Assembly: GCA_900321505.1 (NCBI GenBank) | Contig: ONWK01000168.1 | Span: 1-13,619, forward strand | DNA from: an uncultured Eubacteriales bacterium | Lineage (GTDB): Bacteria > Bacillota > Clostridia > Lachnospirales > Lachnospiraceae | Direction: 5' to 3' | Length of the DNA stretch: 13,619 nucleotides | Shown here: piece after piece, positions 1 through 6,563 of the stretch | Layout of the letters: the number at the start of each line of letters is the position of its first letter | Position numbering within the stretch: the stretch's first letter is position 1 | Notes under the pieces: generated by a model | What the model saw: the letters and a program-made list of their open reading frames with translations, nothing else | What the model was told of the DNA's origin: nothing | The model's database searches: none | Program-made: the position numbers and the translations under genes

Positions 1-2
1 AT

Positions 3-83
3 GAGCATAATGATCACAATGAGCATAATGAGCATAATGAGCACAAAGATCATGACGATCATAAAGGACATGATGATCATAAC
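3..83 (+). repeat. Nine tandem 9-nt units encoding x-His-x, in frame
   Basis: Read in the receptor frame, bases 3-83 form nine consecutive 9-nt units with a His codon (CAT or CAC) in the middle of each: EHN, DHN, EHN, EHN, EHK, DHD, DHK, GHD, DHN. Units 1, 3 and 4 are identical (gagcataat). Two more His codons follow before base 110. The array may continue upstream of the window. His/Asp/Glu/Asn-rich stretches of this kind typically bind Zn, Ni or Co, but that role is inferred here. Confidence 0.85.
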
Positions 84-3000
84 GGGCAAAATGATCATAA
101 ACATAAAAATGAAACCGCGGAAAAGGCCGGGGCAACGCTGGCCCTCATTCTTGTCTGCGGTCTTTCGGCTGTCTTCGGATCTTCCGGCGATGCCTTTGCT
201 GCCGGCGATGCTGACGATCTCAGCGGTTATGTCCGTACCGTTTACGACAGCAGCAACGGCCTTCCCTGCGGCGAGGCAAATGATATCGTCCAGACCAACG
301 ACGGCATCCTCTGGATCGGCACCTACGCCGGCCTTTACCGCTACAACGGCAGTGAATTCCGCTGGATGAATGAGTACGATTCCGTCAGAAATGCAAACTG
401 TCTCTACGTAGATGAGGAGGGCAGGCTGTGGATCGGTACCAACGACAGCGGTGTATCCATCTGCATCAATGAAAATATTGCCAGTGTTCTCGATACGAAT
501 ACCGGGCTTCCTTCGGATTCCGTGAAATGCATCACCAGGTGCGCGGATGGTAATTATTACATAGGTACCACTGACAGCCTTGCGGTGATCTCACTGACCG
601 AAGGCCTTAAGGTGCTGAATGTGATCAATCAGGTGAATTTCGCTGAAAGTCTTGCGGCGGATGATAAGGGAAATGTTGCAGCAGTCAACGCTGAAGGAAA
701 GCTTTTCCTTCTCGGAGCGGGTGAGATCCTTGCAACCTTGGAAAATCCGGTAGCGGAGGAGATATATACCTGCGTCGTTTTCGGCGATGACGGAAGGCTT
801 TATGCCGGAACCTCTGGCAGCAACATTTTCGTATATGAGCTGGACGGTTCTGAGCTTAAGAAGACGGACATGATCCGCTGCGGCAATCTTACGCATATCC
901 AGTCCATTAATTTTACCGAGGACGGCAGGGGCTACATCTGCGCGGACACCGGCATCGGCTTCATCGATAAGGACCGGAAATATAATCACATCAATTCCGA
1001 GGAGTTCAATAATTCCATCGACAATATGACCATGGATTACCAGGGAAATCTCTGGTTTACTTCCTCACGTCTCGGCCTTCTCAGGCTGTCGGAGTCGGTA
1101 TTTACCGATGTTTACCGTACCTGCAGGATCTCCGGGAAGGTGGTCAATTCCGTTCAGGAGTGGAACGGTCTTATGTATTTCGGAACGGATACAGGCCTGG
1201 ATATAGCAGACCTCGGCACCTCGTCCCAGATTTACAGCGATCTTTCCATCATGCTGAACGGCACGCGTATCCGCTGTATCCGCAGGGATTCACGGAATAA
1301 TCTCTGGATATGCTCCTATGGCAAGGGACTGATCAAGGCGCTTCCGGACGGAACGACCGTAACCTATGACAGCTCCAGCGGTTCCTTCGGAAACCGTGCG
1401 AGAGTTGTTATGGAGCTCAGCGACGGCACCGTTGTGGCTGCCGGTGATACAGGTATGTCCTACATTACCGAAGAGGGCATACAGAAGACTCTTTCCTACG
1501 GAAACGGCTTCTCAAATGCCGTGATCCTGAGCCTTCTTGAGCTGAATGACGGCGCAGTGCTTGCGGGTACTGACGGCGACGGCATCGTTGTAATAAGAAA
1601 CGGTGAACCCGTAAGGAATCTTACCAGATATGACGGGCTTTCTTCCGGTGTCATCCTTCGCATGATCAAATGCACGGACGGCCTTCACACCCTTATAGTT
1701 ACCAGCAACGGCATCTGCTGCATGGATGAGGATTTCAGGATCAGGAGTCTTACCAACTTCCCGTATTTCAATAATTTTGATATCTGGCCGGAAGAGGGAG
1801 GAAAGCTCTTCGTCCTCAGCAGTGCGGGCATTTATGTGATGAATGAGAAGGATGTTATTTCGGATACCCCGGACATGAGCTATGAGCTGCTGGACGCAAA
1901 GAACGGCATGAATGCATCCCTTACCGCAAATTCCTGGAATTACTGTGATGAGAAGGGGAATCTTTTCGTGTCCACAGATACAGGCGTATACAGGATCGAT
2001 ACCTCCGCCTACACCCAGCATAAGCGTTCCTACAGAATGCTGGTGACCTCGGTTAAAATGGACGGTGAGCTTTATCCGGTGGTGCGCGGTGAGGAGATTG
2101 ACATCGAAAGAGAAGTCAACAAGCTGGAGATCTTTCCCGAGGTCATCAACTACACCATCGACGATCCCTATGTGAGCTATTATCTCGACGGTTTTGATCC
2201 TGCGCCCACAGTGATCTATCAGAGTGAGCTGTCGTCGGTCACCTACACCAATCTGCCCACGGGAAGCTATACATTTTACCTGCGTGTGATGGACAGTGAC
2301 AAGACGACCATACTTGAGGAGAGCGCATATAAGTTCGTGAAGGAAAAGGCGATCTACGATAATCCCTGGTTCATCAGCTACATGGTAGTGGTGGGTGTCA
2401 TCGCCGTGGCGTGGTTCACCTGGTTCCTGGCGAGGACCCAGATCCAGCGTACCATGGCTGCCCAGCAGCGTCAGCTGGAACTCGCACAGCAGCAGGTTCA
2501 GATGGGAAATGAGACGATCCTTGCCATCGCGAAGACCGTGGATGCGAAGGATGAGAATACCAGCCAGCATTCCCAGCGTGTATCGGAGTATTCCGTAATG
2601 ATCGCGCGGGAGCTGGGCTTCAGTGAGAAGGAATGCGAGAATCTGCGGCGGGCGGCGCTGCTTCATGATATCGGTAAGATCGGCATACCCGACAGGATAC
2701 TGAACAAGCCGGCGCGGCTTACCGATGAAGAGTACGCCATCATGAAAACCCACGTGGTCCGCGGCGCTGCGATACTCAAGGACTTCACCCTTATCGAGAA
2801 TGTTGTCGACGGGGCTCTTTACCATCATGAGCGTTACGACGGTACGGGCTATGCCAACGGGCTTAAGGGCGAGGAGATACCGATCTACGGCAGGATCATC
2901 GGCGTCGCTGATGCATTTGACGCCATGACCGCAAACCGTGTGTACAGAAAGAAGCTGGATTTTGACTATGTGATCAATGAGCTGGAGCGCTGCAAGGGCA

Positions 3001-3110
3001 GCCAGTTCGATCCGCATATAGCCGATATCATGCTGAAGCTGGTCAGGGACGGGAAGATCGATATAGAGCGTATGTATGGAAAAGGGGCTAAGGATGACAG
3101 AGGAGAGTAG
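3..3110 (+). CDS. Membrane receptor with His-rich tail, Reg_prop propeller, Y_Y_Y domain and HD-GYP phosphodiesterase output (5' partial)
   Basis: The frame is open from base 3, so the start lies upstream of the window. The ATG at 366 is internal: the codons before it encode the first propeller blade (ILWIGTYAGLYRYNG). Visible order: His-rich tail (3-110), hydrophobic segment (about 132-197, ending in AFA-A, so signal peptide or anchor), about a dozen LWIGT/GLYR-type two-component-propeller repeats (about 210-2010), a Y_Y_Y-like beta domain (about 2030-2340), a transmembrane segment (about 2364-2436), a Gln-rich coiled coil, and HD-GYP (about 2510-3060). The HD-GYP metal ligands appear complete: His of QHSQRV, LLHDIGK (HD at 2664-2669), His of THVVRG, HHE (2823-2831) and the Asp of GVADAFDAM. 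The signature reads GYA instead of GYP. HD-GYP proteins hydrolyse c-di-GMP or related dinucleotides. An external ligand probably sets this activity, but the ligand is unknown. It overlaps the next gene by 17 nt. Confidence 0.9.
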   Translation, partial: EHNDHNEHNEHNEHKDHDDHKGHDDHNGQNDHKHKNETAEKAGATLALILVCGLSAVFGSSGDAFAAGDADDLSGYVRTVYDSSNGLPCGEANDIVQTNDGILWIGTYAGLYRYNGSEFRWMNEYDSVRNANCLYVDEEGRLWIGTNDSGVSICINENIASVLDTNTGLPSDSVKCITRCADGNYYIGTTDSLAVISLTEGLKVLNVINQVNFAESLAADDKGNVAAVNAEGKLFLLGAGEILATLENPVAEEIYTCVVFGDDGRLYAGTSGSNIFVYELDGSELKKTDMIRCGNLTHIQSINFTEDGRGYICADTGIGFIDKDRKYNHINSEEFNNSIDNMTMDYQGNLWFTSSRLGLLRLSESVFTDVYRTCRISGKVVNSVQEWNGLMYFGTDTGLDIADLGTSSQIYSDLSIMLNGTRIRCIRRDSRNNLWICSYGKGLIKALPDGTTVTYDSSSGSFGNRARVVMELSDGTVVAAGDTGMSYITEEGIQKTLSYGNGFSNAVILSLLELNDGAVLAGTDGDGIVVIRNGEPVRNLTRYDGLSSGVILRMIKCTDGLHTLIVTSNGICCMDEDFRIRSLTNFPYFNNFDIWPEEGGKLFVLSSAGIYVMNEKDVISDTPDMSYELLDAKNGMNASLTANSWNYCDEKGNLFVSTDTGVYRIDTSAYTQHKRSYRMLVTSVKMDGELYPVVRGEEIDIEREVNKLEIFPEVINYTIDDPYVSYYLDGFDPAPTVIYQSELSSVTYTNLPTGSYTFYLRVMDSDKTTILEESAYKFVKEKAIYDNPWFISYMVVVGVIAVAWFTWFLARTQIQRTMAAQQRQLELAQQQVQMGNETILAIAKTVDAKDENTSQHSQRVSEYSVMIARELGFSEKECENLRRAALLHDIGKIGIPDRILNKPARLTDEEYAIMKTHVVRGAAILKDFTLIENVVDGALYHHERYDGTGYANGLKGEEIPIYGRIIGVADAFDAMTANRVYRKKLDFDYVINELERCKGSQFDPHIADIMLKLVRDGKIDIERMYGKGAKDDRGE

Positions 3111-4302
3111 ATCGAAAATCCTTATAACAGTGATCACCTCGGCGCTGATGATCGCGATCTTCGCCGCCGTGTATTTCATAAATAAGTCGAATAACAGAGA
3201 CCGGGATTCCATAATCGTGGGCTTCCTGTATGACGGGGATGAGAGTACGCCCTACACGGCGAATTTCATCAGGGCCCAGAAGGTCGTCGAGAGGAAATAC
3301 GGCGACCGGGTGGAAGTGAAGGTGAAGAGAAATGTCAACGGCGACGAGGGTGATGAAAAGGCGCTTTCGGAGCTTATAGCCGAGGGCTGTGACCTGATAT
3401 TTATCAACAGCTACGGAGAAACAGCCCGGAAGATAGCCGGAAATAATCCGGATGTTCAGTTCTGCCAGGTTGCGAGTGATGCTTCCGGCGTGAATCCGGC
3501 CTCCGATAACTATCACACCTTTATGGGCGAGATCTATCAGGGCAGATATATCACCGGTGTTGTGGCCGGCATGAAGCTGAAGGAAATGATCGATAACGGA
3601 GATATCACCGTGGATGAGGCGAAGGTGGGCTATGTTGCGGCCTATCCCTATGCGGAGGTGATATCGGGTTACACGGCCTTCTTCCTCGGTGTCCGGTCGG
3701 TTGTGCCCGATGCGCTTATGGAGGTGAAATACACCAATACCTGGTCGGATTTCGCTCTGGAGAAGAAATGCGCGCTTGAGCTTATAGAACGCGGCTGCGT
3801 CATCATCTCACAGCATTCCGATACCACGGGACCGGCTCTGGCCTGTGAGCAGATGTATGCTGTGAAGCAGGTGTACCACGTCAGTTATAACCAGAGCTCC
3901 ATCGATGCCGCGCCGACCACATCGCTGGTGGGTTCACGCATCAACTGGGAGCCCTATATATCGGGGGCGGTGGAGGCCGTTCTCAGGGATAAGAAGATCG
4001 AGAAGACCGTAGAGGGCGATGTCCACGGCAATGATATCGGCGCAGGTCTTGACATGGGATGGGTGGAGATACTTGAGCTTAACAGCCATATCGCGGCTCC
4101 CGGCAGCAAGGAGAAGATAGATGAGCTGACGGAGGATTTCATCGAAGGTCGGATAGAAGTGTACAAGGGTGATTACATCGGTGTAAATCCTGATGATGAG
4201 TCGGATACCATTTACCTGAAGAACGGATATACTGAGTGTGAGAATTGCTCCGCCCCCACATTTAGCTATGTGCTGAAGGGTGTGATCAACGTGGTTGAGT
4301 GA
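3094..4302 (+). CDS. Membrane-anchored BMP-family (PnrA/Med-like) ligand-binding protein
   Basis: This 402-residue protein resembles the BMP family of periplasmic-binding-type proteins, whose known members bind purine nucleosides or act as regulatory proteins. Family traits are an N-terminal strand starting IIVGFLYDG, the block GEIYQGRYITGVVAGMK, and the late block LVGSRINWEPYISGAVEAVL. Residues 9-28 are one hydrophobic segment (ILITVITSALMIAIFAAVYF) with no Cys nearby, so it is a signal anchor and not the usual lipoprotein. The ATG at 3094 is preferred over the in-frame ATG at 3076, because AAAGGGG (3081-3087) lies 6 nt upstream of 3094 while 3076 has no good site. It overlaps the receptor gene by 17 nt, which suggests translational coupling. 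No ABC ATPase or permease follows, so sensing is likelier than import. The ligand is unknown. Confidence 0.83.
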   Translation: MTEESRSKILITVITSALMIAIFAAVYFINKSNNRDRDSIIVGFLYDGDESTPYTANFIRAQKVVERKYGDRVEVKVKRNVNGDEGDEKALSELIAEGCDLIFINSYGETARKIAGNNPDVQFCQVASDASGVNPASDNYHTFMGEIYQGRYITGVVAGMKLKEMIDNGDITVDEAKVGYVAAYPYAEVISGYTAFFLGVRSVVPDALMEVKYTNTWSDFALEKKCALELIERGCVIISQHSDTTGPALACEQMYAVKQVYHVSYNQSSIDAAPTTSLVGSRINWEPYISGAVEAVLRDKKIEKTVEGDVHGNDIGAGLDMGWVEILELNSHIAAPGSKEKIDELTEDFIEGRIEVYKGDYIGVNPDDESDTIYLKNGYTECENCSAPTFSYVLKGVINVVE

Positions 4303-4345
4303 CGGCGTCCCGGCCGGACAGGGCAGTACGGAGGAGGTTATATAT

Positions 4346-5311
4346 ATGAACAAGAATATGCGAATGAAGATATTTGAAGGTCTCATCAATATGGGAGTCC
4401 TTTTCATCGCGCTGAACGTTATGACGGAGACGGATCCTGAGGTCACCGGGGGACAGCTGATATTCCTGATGCTGGCAGGCGCGGCGTCAGATATTTTCTA
4501 TGTGCTCCGTTTCTGGAAGAAAGGCTGGTATCCCAAGCTGAAATACATAGTCAGCGCGGTGATAAAGACCTCGGGAGCAACCGTTCTTTTCTTTGCCACC
4601 CATGATTATTCTGTGTATTATCTGTTGATGGCGATAGTAGTAATGTACTTCTTTATTTTCCCTTTCGGCAGTGCGCTGAAAATGATAAAGAACAGGAAAC
4701 CCAGAAATATCATCGCGTTTATTCTTGTGCTGGCGTTCTTTTCATATCTGTCTTATGTTACAATAACTACTGAAGAAGATGGATTTGTTCTGGGCATCTC
4801 CATGATGTCGATCTTCTCCATGGCTTCGTCATTGGTAAGGGTTATGGCTACATCCTTCTCGGGAATCAAAATAAATATCCTGAGGAAGATTATCCGGAAG
4901 ACCTATGCTGTAGAGATACTCTTCGGACTGCTGCTGCTGATAGTATCCTTCTCCATGGTATTCTACCGGCTGGAACCGAGCTTCAATGGTTATGGTGATG
5001 CACTTTGGTACTCCTTCGCGCTGTTTACGACCATAGGCTTTGGCGACCGTGTTGCCACCACGGTCGTGGGACGCCTGCTTTCGGTAATCCTGGGAAGTTA
5101 CGGTATCGTAGTGGTGGCTCTTATCACATCCATCGTTGTTAACTTCTACAACGAGGTGAAAACCGACGGTGACGATGAGGAAGAGATCGAATACGATGAT
5201 GAAGGCAATGAGATAGTGAAGATCGATGAGAAGCTGCAGGAGAAGCTGGAGAAGGACATTGAGAAGAAACTGGTGAATAAAGATACCGGAGAGGATGAGA
5301 TGCCGTTTTAA
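4346..5311 (+). CDS. Potassium-channel-like membrane protein (Ion_trans_2 pore)
   Basis: This 321-residue protein has about eight hydrophobic segments. The last two flank a pore loop with the potassium selectivity filter TIGFGD (residues 229-234, bases 5030-5047), preceded by the pore helix YGDALWYSFALFT and followed by an S6-like helix (LLSVILGSYGIVVVALITSI). The first six segments (roughly residues 8-190) do not show an obvious Arg-rich S4 voltage sensor. The C-terminal 55 or so residues are charged, acidic and probably cytoplasmic, with no RCK/TrkA nucleotide-binding fold visible. The ATG at 4346 is chosen because GGAGGAGG lies about 8 nt upstream; the in-frame start at 4295 would overlap the previous gene and has no such site. 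The 43-nt gap suggests cotranscription with the BMP and receptor genes. Potassium selectivity is inferred from the filter. Confidence 0.85.
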   Translation: MNKNMRMKIFEGLINMGVLFIALNVMTETDPEVTGGQLIFLMLAGAASDIFYVLRFWKKGWYPKLKYIVSAVIKTSGATVLFFATHDYSVYYLLMAIVVMYFFIFPFGSALKMIKNRKPRNIIAFILVLAFFSYLSYVTITTEEDGFVLGISMMSIFSMASSLVRVMATSFSGIKINILRKIIRKTYAVEILFGLLLLIVSFSMVFYRLEPSFNGYGDALWYSFALFTTIGFGDRVATTVVGRLLSVILGSYGIVVVALITSIVVNFYNEVKTDGDDEEEIEYDDEGNEIVKIDEKLQEKLEKDIEKKLVNKDTGEDEMPF

Positions 5312-5322
5312 GCGGCACGAGG

Positions 5323-5359
5323 CTGCACCGAAGATTTTTGAGGCGTGTTGTCGGTGCAG
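5323..5359 (+). repeat. Perfect 9-bp inverted repeat just after the channel gene
   Basis: ctgcaccga (5323-5331) and tcggtgcag (5351-5359) are exact reverse complements around a 19-nt loop, starting 12 nt after the channel stop codon. No T-run follows, so it is not a standard intrinsic terminator. It may stabilise the 3' end of the transcript or be a processing or protein-binding site. Confidence 0.5.
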
Positions 5360-5421
5360 GCGGGTAAGCGTTCGTATGAGTTGTTAAAGAACGGTTATAT
5401 CAGACATAATTAATATTTTGC

Positions 5422-5468
5422 GGGCGGTTCTCCGGTGCGGTATGCCGGGGAACCGCCCCTTGTTTTCC
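5422..5468 (+). terminator. Rho-independent terminator ending the receptor-BMP-channel operon
   Basis: gggcggttctccgg (5422-5435) pairs with ccggggaaccgccc (5445-5458) over 14 bp with one G-U pair and a 9-nt loop. It is followed by a T-rich stretch (cttgttttcct). The T-tract is interrupted by G and C, so strength is uncertain. It separates the first operon from the por promoter. Confidence 0.8.
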
Positions 5469-5471
5469 TCA

Positions 5472-5500
5472 TATTTCTCTTTACTTTTCTTTAGTATAAT
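5472..5500 (+). promoter_or_regulatory. Candidate promoter of the por operon
   Basis: A perfect -10 hexamer TATAAT lies at 5495-5500 in an AT-rich stretch directly after the terminator. The -35 region is poor: at 17-nt spacing the hexamer is tatttc (5472-5477). This could mean that an activator is needed or that the -10 is fortuitous. The predicted start near 5507 gives a leader of about 170 nt. Confidence 0.5.
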
Positions 5501-5506
5501 GTTAAA

Positions 5507-5675
5507 CTATATGTCACGTTTTCACGGGACTTGCCGGTCGGGGACGACTCCGGGAAGGCATGGAACTGACCCCGTGCAGGTGCGGGTAAGGCATGGAACC
5601 GGCCACGGAAACCTCGGGCAGGAGGATCGGTCCCCGGGTGGACTCAGGAGTAAAAGTAGGAAGAAGGAACTACCT
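5507..5675 (+). promoter_or_regulatory. GC-rich 5' leader of the por operon with repeated 12-mer and inverted repeats
   Basis: The 364-nt stretch 5312-5675 holds no convincing gene. Its last 170 nt are much more GC-rich than the flanks. aaggcatggaac occurs twice (5555-5566 and 5588-5599), each copy preceded by a cggg and followed by a similar tract, giving two imperfect units of about 20 nt, 33 nt apart. cggggac (5539-5545) can pair with gtccccg (5630-5636), enclosing both copies. I compared it by eye with T-box, TPP, SAM, cobalamin and glycine motifs and found no match. AAGAAGG (5661-5667) is the likely ribosome binding site, 8 nt before porC. A regulatory RNA is possible but unproven. Confidence 0.4.
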
Positions 5676-6248
5676 ATGAATAAGCATATCGAGATCAGAT
5701 GGCATGGCCGCGGAGGCCAGGGTGCCAAGACAGCGGCGCTTCTGCTTGCTGATGTTGCATTTAATACGGGCATGTACGTGCAGGGCTTTCCGGAATATGG
5801 TCCGGAGCGTATGGGCGCGCCGATCACAGCCTACAACAGACTCGGCGATACCGAGATCAGGGCGCATTCCAATATTTATGAGCCTGATTATGTGGTTGTA
5901 GTGGATGAGACTCTGCTGCATGCGGTTGATGTGACCAAGGGACTGAAGAAGGAAGGCGGCATCATCATCAATACCTCGCGTCCGAAGGAGGAGATCATTT
6001 CACTTCTGAAGGGCTATGAGGGCGCGGTATATACTATCGATGCCCGCGAGATATCGGTGGACTGCCTTGGAAAATATTTTCCGAATTCCCCCATGCTCGC
6101 AGCCATAGTAAAGGTTGCCGGCATTATGGATAAGGATGAGTTCATGAAGCAGATGTATGCCTCCTATCAGCATAAGTTTGCAAAGAAGCCGGAGGTTATC
6201 GAAGGAAATATGCGTGCTCTTGAGCGCGGGTTTACGGAGGTGCGGTGA
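5676..6248 (+). CDS. porC: 2-oxoacid:ferredoxin oxidoreductase, gamma subunit (PorC-like)
   Basis: This 190-residue protein is a complete gamma subunit of the four-subunit pyruvate/2-oxoacid:ferredoxin oxidoreductases. The family N-terminus is clear: IEIRWHGRGGQGAKTAA at residues 5-21, then QGFPEYGPERMGAPITAYNR and the strand DYVVVVDETLL. In the structurally known single-chain PFOR this domain helps bind and enclose CoA. The reading frame is open back to 5418, but ATG 5676 is the right start: it follows AAGAAGG, and the homologous region begins there. It is the first gene of porC-porD-porA-porB, and its stop shares one base with the porD start. Pyruvate is the most likely substrate for the complex, but other 2-oxoacids cannot be excluded from this subunit. 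Confidence 0.93.
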   Translation: MNKHIEIRWHGRGGQGAKTAALLLADVAFNTGMYVQGFPEYGPERMGAPITAYNRLGDTEIRAHSNIYEPDYVVVVDETLLHAVDVTKGLKKEGGIIINTSRPKEEIISLLKGYEGAVYTIDAREISVDCLGKYFPNSPMLAAIVKVAGIMDKDEFMKQMYASYQHKFAKKPEVIEGNMRALERGFTEVR

Positions 6249-6562
6249 TGGCCAATAAAGAAAGAACAGATATCAGCAAGGTTAATGAGACTGCACCCTA
6301 TACAGACATGACCATGGGCAACCAGATCTATGGCGGCGGCGGATCCAGGGATTTCAAGACCGGAGAGTGGAGGACCCAGACTCCCGTTATGAATTGGGAG
6401 AAATGTGCCCAATGCCTGCTCTGCGCGCCTATGTGCCCCGACAGCTGCATCCCGGTAGAGGATGGCAAGCGGCTGGATTTCGATTACGATCACTGCAAGG
6501 GCTGCGGCATCTGCGCGGCAGTCTGCAGCTTCCGGGCTATTTCCATGAAGGAGGGCTTGTAA
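6248..6562 (+). CDS. porD: 2-oxoacid:ferredoxin oxidoreductase, delta subunit, two [4Fe-4S] clusters (PorD-like)
   Basis: This 104-residue ferredoxin-like subunit carries two CxxCxxCxxxC motifs, at Cys53/56/59/63 and Cys83/86/89/93. In the usual ferredoxin pattern the last Cys of each motif ligates the other cluster, giving two [4Fe-4S] clusters that pass electrons from the catalytic beta subunit to external ferredoxin. The first motif ends CP as usual; the second ends CS. An extra Cys67 lies just after the first motif. The ATG at 6248 (TGATG overlap with porC) is preferred to the GTG at 6245, because GGAGG at 6236-6240 sits 7 nt from the ATG. The first 50 or so residues include the Gly-rich stretch GGGGS typical of PorD N-termini. 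Confidence 0.93.
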   Translation: MANKERTDISKVNETAPYTDMTMGNQIYGGGGSRDFKTGEWRTQTPVMNWEKCAQCLLCAPMCPDSCIPVEDGKRLDFDYDHCKGCGICAAVCSFRAISMKEGL

Positions 6563-6563
6563 A

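Noticed and set aside
1..369. Met/Ile-rich open frame in frame 1 starting at the first base
   Set aside because: It is the shifted reading of the His-codon repeat and the receptor's first domain; the frame at base 3 gives recognisable propeller motifs and continues into the receptor.
1512..3212. 566-codon open frame on the minus strand
   Set aside because: It lies wholly antisense to the receptor propeller and HD-GYP domains, gives a His/Leu/Ile-rich product with no recognisable motif, and is explained by codon bias of the + strand gene.
5418..5675. N-terminal extension of porC in the same frame
   Set aside because: It crosses the terminator and the promoter region, has no homology to gamma subunits, and the ATG at 5676 has a good ribosome binding site and matches the family start.
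5507..5675. T-box leader before por
   Set aside because: tggaacc resembles part of the T-box antiterminator sequence, but there is no full conserved T-box, no stem I pattern and no terminator before porC, and the operon is not an aminoacyl-tRNA or amino-acid gene.
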